From NCBI GenBank assembly GCA_945888325.1, contig CAMDAC010000009.1, positions 41,164 to 105,163 of the forward strand: 64,000 nt of DNA, read 5' to 3'. This stretch comes from Candidatus Sulfopaludibacter sp. SbA3. Lineage in GTDB: Bacteria; Pseudomonadota; Alphaproteobacteria; Caulobacterales; Hyphomonadaceae. Position numbers and translations under genes: made by a program. Position 1 is the first letter of the stretch, and every line of letters begins with the position of its first letter. Shown piece by piece: positions 34,628-42,387 of the stretch. Under the pieces are notes generated by a model. It worked only from the letters and a program-made list of their open reading frames with translations, made no database searches and was not told the DNA's origin.

Positions 34628-36937
34628 TTACCGGTCCTGGCCACCCGCAGCGGGTCTGGCAGACCAAGCTCGAGATTCCTTGATCTGGGCTACGACCGAC
34701 ATGGCGGCAGCTGCGGGGCCCAGCGCCGTGAGGGAGATGCCCGAGACAACAAAGGCATGATTGTGGTCAATCTTGCCGGTTTGACTCCATAACCGGCTGT
34801 CCACATTGCATACATAGGCCGAAAAGCAATCGTGACCGGTCCCAGGCCTTTCACCGATGATGTTGATGAGACATCTAACGCCTCGCGCGCCGGAGAACAG
34901 AAGCTCGCCGATCCGATAGCCGGTTCTGACCCTCCCGCGCCGTACCCCGATAAGGCGTCTGTTGATTTTTAGGCCGAGTTCGGAGAGCGCCTGTGTCAGG
35001 CTCAGGATGAACGGATCAAGCAGGTCTCGGTTCATGACAGCCGGCGCGTTTAGTCCGTCACTGATGACGAGCTGGACGTCAAATTCATCCGACTGAATTG
35101 TGGCAAGCGATTTAAGGCTTTGTTCAGACGCTGGGCTGAGTGTCTCAGCCTTTTCCGGATGCAGAAGAAAGTCAGACCTGCTGTCGGCTTTGCTCTCTAC
35201 GATTACTAGGTCAGGGATAGCCTCAAGAAACCCCTGTGCGAATTCGGCACGTATCTGCTTGCGACCATGGTCAATGATTGCAGCGACCCGTGTCTCGATG
35301 TCTGGGCGCAGAACCTCTGGAGTAGAACCAAAGCCACTCGTGAGGATTACCCCCCTTTCCTCGACCCTTAATGCATCAGCCTTCGCCTCTAAAAGCAACT
35401 GCCGATCACTCCTCTCGTCTCCCTTAAGCCGCCTATAAGCTACGTACAGCAAGTCCGGGCGGGCAAAATTGACGCCAGGTCGGTCTTCGCTATCGAGTAT
35501 CTTCCAATCCCGGAAGAAGCGGCGCATCCCCGCGCCTACCCTGAACCCGAATTTCTTTCGCAGCCGCAGGTGATCCTGATAGCCTGTGCTGAGATAGCCC
35601 AGCATGGGATCAATCTTTGTCGGCAAGGCCATCAGGTAAGCAGGCTCTGCCGCAGCCACGATATCCAGACAATTATCGAGGTCAGAGGCAGAAACGTCCA
35701 TGTGGAGCGTGGCACAAACGTCAAGGCCCATACACAGCCCGTGAAGCTTGCCCATCACCAAGTCTTCGAGGCAGGTGCGAACCAGTTGTTCAGGCGTGCG
35801 GAATACTTCGGGCCCAATAAAGCCTGAAACATCATTGACGTGCACCCACGCCTTTCGTCCGATCTGTCGCTCTACAATCTGAGATAGCCGACGCGCGACG
35901 CCATATTTGCGCGATTCATGAATGACCATATCCATCGATTGGGCATGACCATTGGTAAAGTCAGCCCCTTGGCCCGTTTCAAAGTAAAGGGCAAACTGCC
36001 CCGTCCGAGCGCTCGCATAGCGGGCAAGTAGTTCTGTAGAAATACCGAAAGTCTCGTTTGCAGCGTCGGTTCCGGCAAGGCTTTGAAACCACAAAGCGGT
36101 CGAACCTGGCTGGGTTGTTTCGATCGCTGCCTGGATGTCGATGTGAGACAACACGCAATGCGGCAAGGCGCTCGCCAGACCAAAGGTCTCAATCACATCC
36201 CTCAGGACATCGTGCAAAGCACGAACATTGCCGATCTGACTGCTGACAGGATTTGTTCCGATAAGGAGATCACCTACCCCGAACGCCCAGGCATTGAGTA
36301 TCTGCCATAAAACATCCGCGGCATTATCGGTGGGCGAGTTGGGTTGGATCCTTGCGCCGAGTACACCGTGTGATCCGATATCACTGCCAGGCAACGGATT
36401 GAAGATTTTGCGAGAGACTTTGGTAAGCGCATTATTGTCGAGAAGCTTGATGACCGCTGCGACCACATCACTCGACAGTCCGGGCATCAAACCGGAAATC
36501 GTCTCTGCGGGTGCGGCGCATAGAAACTCGGCAAGTTGCCCAACAGTCCATGGGGCCAGTTGTGCCTGTATCTCAAGGTCAATCGCTTCTGCAGCAAATC
36601 TGTAGGTCTGATCCTTGACGAGGGCCCGGGCCTCTATAGCGCGCAACGTCGTCGCAGCGAGCGCCTTTCTTGCAATCGCCCTGTGCGCTTCGTCCCGGGC
36701 AGCAAGACCTGCCAACGCATCCCCCTCCTTGAACGCGCTGGCGGCGCCAAGCCATTTCGCATAGTCTTCGTCCGACCACTGTCCACTGTCCGAAAAAATG
36801 CGACCTTCGATTGAGTCTCGTGCGCTCGCGGTGACTCCAAGGTTTGAAATTGAGGAGCCCGCAAACAACATGGGCACAGCCGAAACAGCCTTGAGCACAC
36901 CCCGCCGATCGAGCGGCTCATTAATCTTTTTAACCAT
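34628..36937 (-). CDS. EutB-EutC fusion (ethanolamine ammonia-lyase-like) with Tat-type signal
   Basis: A 769-aa protein joining both subunits of adenosylcobalamin-dependent ethanolamine ammonia-lyase. Residues 1-35 look like a twin-arginine signal (LDRRGVLKAVSAVPMLFAGSS). EutB spans about 45-480 with substrate-site equivalents kept: Arg196 and Gln198 (ARIQPN), Asn229 (GTNPV), Glu320 (YFETGQG), Phe373 (GFIGPE), Asp406 (GLDVC). EutC follows (about 600-755): DVQLVISDGLNAP, RRGRVRTGYRIGELL, IIGERPGTGHDCFSAYV. Known enzymes are two separate cytoplasmic chains, so fusion and export are both unusual. ATG 36937 puts the signal at the N-terminus; two upstream starts exist. A leader ORF overlaps its start. 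No eut shell or cobalamin genes are nearby. Confidence 0.82.
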   Translation of the reverse strand: MVKKINEPLDRRGVLKAVSAVPMLFAGSSISNLGVTASARDSIEGRIFSDSGQWSDEDYAKWLGAASAFKEGDALAGLAARDEAHRAIARKALAATTLRAIEARALVKDQTYRFAAEAIDLEIQAQLAPWTVGQLAEFLCAAPAETISGLMPGLSSDVVAAVIKLLDNNALTKVSRKIFNPLPGSDIGSHGVLGARIQPNSPTDNAADVLWQILNAWAFGVGDLLIGTNPVSSQIGNVRALHDVLRDVIETFGLASALPHCVLSHIDIQAAIETTQPGSTALWFQSLAGTDAANETFGISTELLARYASARTGQFALYFETGQGADFTNGHAQSMDMVIHESRKYGVARRLSQIVERQIGRKAWVHVNDVSGFIGPEVFRTPEQLVRTCLEDLVMGKLHGLCMGLDVCATLHMDVSASDLDNCLDIVAAAEPAYLMALPTKIDPMLGYLSTGYQDHLRLRKKFGFRVGAGMRRFFRDWKILDSEDRPGVNFARPDLLYVAYRRLKGDERSDRQLLLEAKADALRVEERGVILTSGFGSTPEVLRPDIETRVAAIIDHGRKQIRAEFAQGFLEAIPDLVIVESKADSRSDFLLHPEKAETLSPASEQSLKSLATIQSDEFDVQLVISDGLNAPAVMNRDLLDPFILSLTQALSELGLKINRRLIGVRRGRVRTGYRIGELLFSGARGVRCLINIIGERPGTGHDCFSAYVCNVDSRLWSQTGKIDHNHAFVVSGISLTALGPAAAAMSVVAQIKESRAWSARPAAGGQDR

Positions 36938-37034
36938 GCTCTGCTGCCGGCATAGCGTCGCCATGCGCTGGCTGCATGGCAAACGTGAAGACGAACGCGG
37001 CAAGCCCGATCTGTCTGAAGAAGTAGTGGCTCAT
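36930..37034 (-). CDS. 34-aa leader-like ORF overlapping the EutBC fusion start
   Basis: A short frame encodes a signal-peptide-like sequence (RQIGLAAFVFTFAMQPAHG) and ends at TAA 36930-36932, 8 bp inside the fusion gene. ATG 37034 has GGAG 9 nt upstream, a better site than that of the fusion gene itself, so ribosomes finishing here could re-initiate on ATG 36937. The frame extends upstream to 37265 but the longer version looks non-coding. It may be a coupling leader, a small membrane peptide or the stub of a lost gene. Confidence 0.45.
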   Translation of the reverse strand: MSHYFFRQIGLAAFVFTFAMQPAHGDAMPAAEHG

Positions 37035-37401
37035 TTTAGTGGTCTCCAGATCAATCTTACCTCGCTCGTATTTGCGCGCCATGAGCTCAAAAGCAAAACG
37101 CCCGTGCGGTTGCAAGGGTGCGCCGCGAAGAGTGCTTGGCAAAGCCCCCCTCCAAGCATCACCATCCCTTCGCCGAGAGGTGATAGCCATTGCGGCGACG
37201 GCTTGAAGCGCAGCAAGAACAGCCACAGGATGCGACGCCGTTTCACTGGGTTGATATCTAAACATTCGTTTGGATAGGTTTCATTTCACCCGCCTCAAGA
37301 CTTAGCCCTGATTAACAGTCTCTGGCACGCGCTTTTCCAGTCAGGTGAAGCAACCGACTGGCTCAGAGGCCTAACGTAAAACCAGAGTAAAAAGGTCCAA
37401 T

Positions 37402-37905
37402 ATGCCTAGCTTCATTCCAATGGCCAAAAAATGGGCGCCACATATCTACGCGTCGTTTGCCGCTATTATCTTCCTCGACAGCCTTCGTTTCAAATTCAGC
37501 AATGCGCCTGAGACTCAGGTGATCTTCACGAGATTGGACGGCTGGGCGGGCGATCTAGGTGCGGCGGGCCTTTTTGCTCAGACAGGCCTCTTCAGCCAGT
37601 ACGTCATCGGATCCGCAGAGCTATTGGCATCCGTCTTGCTGCTGGCCGGGTTTTTCCCCCGCTTCACTCGCCTCCGGATCATTGGAGCCCTGATTGGGCT
37701 TGCCGTCATGACAGGTGCGATCAATTTCCATCTGTGGACACCCCTCGGAATTGATCCGAACCAAGATGGTGGCGGCTTGTTTGTCGCCGCTGTAACCGTA
37801 TGGTTAAGCTCTATCGCGTTTCTGGCGGCCTATCGGAACACGCTCGCAAACATGGCTCACGAAATATGGACTGCTATTGCACCGCCGACCAAATCGGGAA
37901 GTTAA
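37402..37905 (+). CDS. DoxX-like membrane protein
   Basis: A 167-aa integral membrane protein with four hydrophobic segments (HIYASFAAIIFLDSLRFKF, VIGSAELLASVLLLAGFFPRF, IIGALIGLAVMTGAINFHL, GGLFVAAVTVWLSSIAFLAAY). The pattern of a four-helix protein with GSAELLASVLLLAG resembles the DoxX/DoxD family, linked to quinone-dependent redox or membrane homeostasis. It stands alone on the plus strand, divergent from the EutBC leader region. Function is inferred only from topology. Confidence 0.65.
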   Translation: MPSFIPMAKKWAPHIYASFAAIIFLDSLRFKFSNAPETQVIFTRLDGWAGDLGAAGLFAQTGLFSQYVIGSAELLASVLLLAGFFPRFTRLRIIGALIGLAVMTGAINFHLWTPLGIDPNQDGGGLFVAAVTVWLSSIAFLAAYRNTLANMAHEIWTAIAPPTKSGS

Positions 37906-37994
37906 ACTTGACCGATGTCTTCTACTTTTTAAGCGACCGCGTTCTGACAAATCGCTATAGCTAGCCATACCGCTCGCAAGCAAAGGGGCCCGGA

Positions 37995-38525
37995 ATGGCT
38001 GTGCGGACAATCTTGAAGATGGGCGATCCCCGACTTCTTTGCCGGGCGCTGGCTGTCAGCGATTTTGGGACAATGGCGTTGCGTGAACTTGTCGAGGATA
38101 TGTTTGACACGATGCGCGCATCAGACGGAGCTGGCCTCGCGGCTCCGCAGATCGGAGTATCGCTCCGTGTGCTGATATTCGGATTCGAACGAAACCTGCG
38201 CTATCCTGAAGCACCGCCTGTTCCAGAGACGGTCCTGATCAATCCATTTGTAGAAGCAGTCACCGACGAAATGGAGACCGGCTGGGAAGGGTGCCTGTCT
38301 GTCCCGGGCATGCGAGGTGCCGTCCCCCGGTACACTCAGATCAAATATGGTGGATTTGACATCTCTGGCACCCCCATGCTGCGCTCTGCGTCCGGGTTCC
38401 ACGCCCGGGTCGTGCAGCATGAGTTTGACCATCTGGAAGGCGTTCTTTACCCGCAGCGTATTCGCGACATGACAAAGTTCGGATTTGCAAGCGAATTGCC
38501 CCTGAACGGAGCTCTTGAGGCATGA
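37995..38525 (+). CDS. def: Peptide deformylase (accessory paralogue)
   Basis: A 176-aa Fe/Zn enzyme removing the formyl group from nascent peptides. All three motifs are intact: [10 protein letters not shown] (motif 1), EGCLSVPG with metal-ligand Cys (motif 2), and QHEFDHLEG with both His ligands and the catalytic Glu (motif 3). The context (accessory island, overlapped by a cupin gene) differs from the usual def-fmt locus, so this is probably a second copy. It ends in an ATGA overlap with the cupin gene. Confidence 0.88.
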   Translation: MAVRTILKMGDPRLLCRALAVSDFGTMALRELVEDMFDTMRASDGAGLAAPQIGVSLRVLIFGFERNLRYPEAPPVPETVLINPFVEAVTDEMETGWEGCLSVPGMRGAVPRYTQIKYGGFDISGTPMLRSASGFHARVVQHEFDHLEGVLYPQRIRDMTKFGFASELPLNGALEA

Positions 38526-39004
38526 GCGGGGACACGGTCGGACGCGTGCTTTCTATCCTCGCTGTACATTCAGCAGATGTGATTGCTGAAAATCTCTCCT
38601 TTGCTGCATTCTGGCCCTTTGCAGGTGCTCAACTGCATAGAGCCCCAAATGGATCGACCGTAATAAGTCTGCGGCTTGAGCCTTCCGTTCTTGGGAGCAT
38701 GCCGGAAAGCCATCAGCACTTAGACTTGTTTGTACTTCAGCCAGAAAGCGAACTCGGCGCTCATTTCCATAAACAGGCAACGGCTCATGTTTTTGGGCTT
38801 GCTGGCGAAGCGGTTGCAACCGTCGGCCCTACCCGGCTGAGATTGGCTCCGGATTGCAAGGCCGTGTTCAAAGCCGGTGAGATCCACAATGTTCAGTCCG
38901 CAGATGAAACGGTCGTCTTCGCATCTTTTCAGGATAGCCCGATTATCCTGTCAGACGGAACATTGGACTATTTCTTGCCAGATGATCCAGACTTCGAAGG
39001 CTGA
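38522..39004 (+). CDS. Cupin-domain protein translationally coupled to deformylase
   Basis: A 160-aa cytoplasmic protein with a cupin core: [39 protein letters not shown] supplies several His residues and [22 protein letters not shown] the second motif. The start overlaps the def stop as ATGA. No signal peptide. Its role next to a deformylase is unknown; a small-molecule sensor or metal-dependent enzyme are both possible. Confidence 0.7.
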   Translation: MSGDTVGRVLSILAVHSADVIAENLSFAAFWPFAGAQLHRAPNGSTVISLRLEPSVLGSMPESHQHLDLFVLQPESELGAHFHKQATAHVFGLAGEAVATVGPTRLRLAPDCKAVFKAGEIHNVQSADETVVFASFQDSPIILSDGTLDYFLPDDPDFEG

Positions 39005-39341
39005 AGCAAACCTTCGGCTGGCGAAAATCGGCATTAAGAGCGTAGGTTTACCCGCGCTGCATTCCTGACAGGTCGACCTGGTGCTCGTTCCGGGAAAACC
39101 AAACCGCGATATGCCTAGCCGCTCATCATTGGCTGCCAGAAACGGGCATTGCCTAGTGCCAAAACGTGCTGACCTGCCACTGAACTTTTAATGGTGCACG
39201 CAGGCGTCCTGCTGCAATCGGGGCAGTTCGGCCTCGTTAGAGCCCATTCGCAGTTTCAGGCGTGGCGACCGGCGACCACTCAGGATTTGCTGCTAACCGC
39301 ATCACGGCTTTCAACGCCTCTGCGAACGATGCTCATGTTCT
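39005..39341. other. Intergenic stretch without recognisable genes
   Basis: No supported gene or RNA is seen in these 337 bp. Open frames crossing it have no family signature and no ribosome-binding sites. It may hold decayed sequence, as several neighbours on the right are broken. Confidence 0.4.
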
Positions 39342-39736
39342 CTATTGGTCGCCTTCGGGTAGCCATGGACCGCCGACCAGTGGTTCCAATCGTTCAAGCG
39401 ACGCATCAAGGACAGGCAGATCGTCCTGGATCGTCCGCCACACGTCGGGATGCGAGACACCTTCCTCATACTGATGGGCCAGGAAGTCGCGAAACCGCGC
39501 CGGCTCACGCCAAGGGCCGGTGGGATCGATCGCCATAAGATCCTTTGCACGCGCCAAATCCTTGATCGCTTCGCCGATCGCGATGAAGTTCCGCTCGACC
39601 GCCGCCTGGCGCTCTCGTTGGCGAGATAGGATTCTTCGGTATCGTCTTTGGTCCACGCATAGATCGACGCAATACGTCGGCGCGCGTGATGGACCATTTC
39701 AGCGGGCGAGATCTTGCTGCGCCGCTCAGAAGACAT
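39342..39736 (-). pseudogene. HepT-like HEPN toxin gene, frameshifted
   Basis: The N-terminal part (SPAEMVHHARRRIASIYAWTKDD, EESYLANE) lies in one frame and the rest (RQAAVERNFIAIGEAIKDL onward) in another. The junction is at 39612-39616, where removing one AG from GAGAG would restore a single HepT protein. The RNase motif Rx4HxY is intact (RDFLAHQY) after the break. As written the toxin cannot be made whole. The first frame overlaps the antitoxin gene by 11 bp. It could be real decay or a sequencing indel in a dinucleotide repeat. Confidence 0.75.
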
Positions 39737-40259
39737 TGACGAGTTCGGCGTTCACGCGCCGCTTCAGGTTCTTCGTGTTGTCGAGCCCTCGCCGTGAGAT
39801 CACATCGACGGGGCGACCGAGGATCGCTTCGAGTTGGTCCTGGATCTGCGCCAGCTTGAAGAGACCCGGCGCGCGTCCATCCGCCGTGTCGACGACAACA
39901 TCCACATCGCTCAGCTCATCTGCTTTATTGCGCGCCACCGAACCAAACAAAGCGACATGCGCAATGCCGAGCTTGGCGAGCGTCTCGCGTGCATGGCGGA
40001 TCCGGTCGATGGCGTCGTTGCGTTTCATGATGGCAGCGTACCCCGTTTCCGCCTTTCCGTCAGGGGGAAGATGATCGTCGTCCCCGTTCTGGCAAAGCCG
40101 ATGGTACTCTTCGACCGACATGACAATGAGCGTCGGCTCACCGTTTGAGGTGATCGTAAGCGGCGCCTGCAGTGCCTGCCGCTGAAAAGCGGCTGGCCGC
40201 CGCTGCATCTCAAAAGCGGTCATGGCGCGGTCCGGGAGAGGTTTGCTTTTGCTACGCAT
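39726..40259 (-). CDS. Phd/YefM-type domain fused to MNT nucleotidyltransferase (HepT antitoxin)
   Basis: A 177-aa protein of two parts. Residues about 13-60 look like a Phd/YefM antitoxin N-domain (AFEMQRRPAAFQRQALQAPLTITSNGEPTLIVMSVEEYHRL). Residues about 78-177 are a minimal nucleotidyltransferase with the GSx10DxD site (GSVARNKADELSDVDVVVD) used by MntA to AMPylate HepT toxins. It precedes and overlaps the hepT frame, as in known HEPN/MNT pairs. The extra DNA-binding-type domain could provide operon autoregulation. No clear Shine-Dalgarno; palindromes sit at the start codon. Confidence 0.78.
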   Translation of the reverse strand: MRSKSKPLPDRAMTAFEMQRRPAAFQRQALQAPLTITSNGEPTLIVMSVEEYHRLCQNGDDDHLPPDGKAETGYAAIMKRNDAIDRIRHARETLAKLGIAHVALFGSVARNKADELSDVDVVVDTADGRAPGLFKLAQIQDQLEAILGRPVDVISRRGLDNTKNLKRRVNAELVNVF

Positions 40260-40277
40260 ACTACGTAGTATACGTAT
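40258..40277. promoter_or_regulatory. Overlapping palindromes at the antitoxin start, possible operator
   Basis: ATACTACGTAGTAT (40258-40271) is a perfect 14-bp palindrome overlapping the ATG of the Phd-MNT gene, and ATACGTAT (40270-40277) is a second palindrome sharing two bases with it. Phd/YefM antitoxins bind palindromes in their own promoters, so this is a plausible autoregulatory site. Confidence 0.5.
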
Positions 40278-40373
40278 TTAGTTGCTGAATTGCCAGCAGA
40301 TTCAGCGGGGCCTCGCCCACTCCACAGAAAATTCAGGCGCTCCAACAGCTTGGGCTATTCCCCCTTGATGTAT

Positions 40374-40388
40374 GTTCTTTTTATGTTC
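40374..40388 (+). promoter_or_regulatory. LexA (SOS) box, alphaproteobacterial type
   Basis: GTTC-TTTTTAT-GTTC matches the direct-repeat GTTC-N7-GTTC operator of alphaproteobacterial LexA. It lies 17 bp upstream of the umuD-like start, with AAGGGG between, so the broken umuDC operon was, and its transcript may still be, DNA-damage inducible. Confidence 0.8.
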
Positions 40389-40404
40389 CCATTAAGGGGC
40401 ATTG

Positions 40405-40772
40405 ATGGGCGAGTACAAGGACGATGAGACAAACGGCTTTCAGTCACCAGCACAGGACTACATCGAGGGCGTGGTGGATCTCGCCGCCATTCTCGATCTG
40501 CGCCGCCCTGGGCGTACCCCGTGCGCGTCAAAGGCCATGCCCTCGCTGGCCGCGGCATTCGGGACGGCGATATCCTTGTCGCCGATGCCGCAGCTGAACC
40601 CAAGGCCGGCAAGGTCTGCGTCGCTATAGTTGGCGGCGACGTCATCCTTGCGACACTGACCCAGCGCGACGCGCAGTGGGTCCTGGCACCGAGTTCCGGC
40701 CCGCTCGTCACCATCGCCGACGACGTCGAGATCTGGGCGATCGTCGAAGCGCTCGTGCGTACACGGATCTAG
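40405..40772 (+). pseudogene. umuD: UmuD-like SOS mutagenesis protein, frameshifted
   Basis: The first frame gives MGEYKDDETNGFQSPAQDYIEG and DLAAILDLRRPG; the rest (YPVRVKGHALAGRGIRDGDILVAD onward) is in another frame. One base is missing in the G-run at 40510-40512. The protein starts where UmuD' begins after self-cleavage, so the cleaved N-terminal arm is absent. The catalytic Ser (GDSM) is Ala in GHAL, and the catalytic Lys position is Ala in VGGDVILATL. It therefore descends from a naturally pre-trimmed, protease-dead form. Confidence 0.78.
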
Positions 40773-40773
40773 C

Positions 40774-41943
40774 ATGTTCGCACTCATCGATGGCAACAGC
40801 TTCTATTGTTCCTGCGAACGGGCGTTCGATCCGGCGCTTCGTGGCAAGCCTATTGCCGTACTCTCCAACAATGACGGCTGCGCGATTGCGCGCACGCACG
40901 AAGCCAAGGATCTCGGCCTCAAGATGGGCGAGCCCTGGCACCTGGCGAGGAAGCGGCCTGAACTGAGGCCGATGATCTGAATGTCATCGAACTACGCGCT
41001 CTACGGCGATATGAGCCGGCGCATGTATGACGTCCTCGCTGAGAACGTCCCCCGCGTTGCCCCCTACTCCATCGACGAGATGTTCCTGGATTTCTCAGGC
41101 CTCACGATCGAGCGCGAGGCCTTTGCCGCCAGTATTCGCGATAAGGTCCGGCGCATCGCCAAGATCCCCACATGTGTCGGCATCGGTCCCACCAAGACAA
41201 TCGCCAAGCTGGCCAACAAGGTTGCCAAGCAGAACCGCAACGGTCCTGGCGTGTGCGATCTTTCAGACGAAAGCACACGCCTCAAGGCCTACCGCGACCT
41301 TGACCTCGGCGATGTCTGGGGTCTTGGCCGCGCCTCGGTTACCAAGCTCAACAAGCGCGGTGTCACGACTGTCGCGGATTTCATCGCCCTGACCCAGGAA
41401 GAAGTCCGTGAACTGCTGACCGTGGTTGGTACGCGAAACCATGCCGAACTACGCGGCGTGCCGTGCTTCCCTTTTGCGGTAGCGCCTCAAACCCCCAAGA
41501 GCCTCGCGGTGCCCCGGAGCTTCGGGCGTCCTGTGCTGACCTGGCAGGAGATGCAGCAGGCCATCGCCTCCTACGCCACGCGGGCGGCGGAGAAGCTGCG
41601 CCGGCATGGCCTGGTCGCCAACGCCATGCAGGTGTTCCTGCGTACCAACGCGTTCAACAGCGATCCAAAGTATGGCAACCAGGCCACGTTTGAGATCGAA
41701 CCCTCGGCCGACACGATGAGCCTGATCGGCGATGCCCTTCGCGCCGGGCGGCGCCTTTGGCGTGATGGCTACAAGTACGCCAAGGCCGGCGTCGTGCTGC
41801 TCGATCTGAAGCCTGCCGCCGCATTGCCGGACACCCTCTTCCCGACACGCGATCCAGAGCGCTCCGCGCGTCTCATGGCTGCACTCGACGCAGTCAACGC
41901 CCGCTACGGCCAAAAGATCGCTCGTGATCACAGAAGCACCTAA
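40774..41943 (+). pseudogene. umuC: UmuC-like Y-family DNA polymerase V subunit, nonsense mutation
   Basis: Translesion polymerase homologue split by an in-frame TGA at 40978-40980. Before it: MFALIDGNSFYCSCERAF (first catalytic Asp) and LSNNDGCAIARTHEAK; after it, directly in frame: SSNYALYGDMSRRM, SIDEMFLDFSG (catalytic Asp/Glu), VGIGPTKTIAKLANKVAK. The C-terminus stops after NARYGQ, about 45 residues short of E. coli UmuC, and the beta-clamp-like stretch is degenerate (LPDTLFP). Start 1 bp after the umuD stop. A full polymerase cannot be made without readthrough. Confidence 0.82.
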
Positions 41944-42041
41944 ATTGCCTTTTTGTTCCGTTTTTGCGTGCTAATTACGTGCTAGCTGGCAATGACTGGC
42001 AATCACTCCGGCTATTCCGCGACCCTCCGAAGGTGTATGTC

Positions 42042-42077
42042 ATTTGTATTGACAAATACGCTTGTGCGGCCCATCAT
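42042..42077 (+). promoter_or_regulatory. Promoter and operator of the tacAT-like operon
   Basis: TTGACA (42049-42054) is a perfect -35 box, with CATCAT (42072-42077) 17 bp away as a possible -10. The inverted repeat ATTTGT-ATTG-ACAAAT (42042-42057) covers the -35 box, a good place for a ribbon-helix-helix antitoxin to bind. AAGGA follows just before ATG 42099. Confidence 0.6.
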
Positions 42078-42098
42078 AAGATCCATAAAGGAATTCAC

Positions 42099-42374
42099 AT
42101 GATGACTGCCCTTCGCCGTGACCGCCAAATCCAGATCCGCGCTCCCCAATCGGTGCAAGCGCTGATTGATCGCGCCGCCGCTGCAGTCGGCCTGTCGCGG
42201 TCGCAGTTCATGCTTGAGACGTCAATCCGTGAGGCCGAGAACACGCTGCTCGATCAACGCATATTCGTGCTCGATGCTGACCAATGGGCAGCCTTCGAAA
42301 CTGCGCTCGATGCGCCTGTCGATGTCACCAAACTCGATGCGCTTCTGAGCAGCCCCACACCCTGGAAAGTGTGA
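42099..42374 (+). CDS. tacA: DUF1778/TacA-family ribbon-helix-helix antitoxin
   Basis: A 91-aa antitoxin. The N-terminal RHH strand and helices (RRDRQIQIRAPQSVQALIDRAAAAVGLSRSQFMLETSIREAENTLLDQ) are typical of DUF1778, and the C-terminal tail (DADQWAAFETALDAPVDVTKLDALLSSPTPW) is the toxin-neutralising segment. It sits 13 bp upstream of a GNAT toxin gene. AAGGA lies 6 nt before ATG 42099; an adjacent ATG at 42102 is equivalent. Confidence 0.9.
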   Translation: MMTALRRDRQIQIRAPQSVQALIDRAAAAVGLSRSQFMLETSIREAENTLLDQRIFVLDADQWAAFETALDAPVDVTKLDALLSSPTPWKV

Positions 42375-42387
42375 TAAACTTTTTCCA

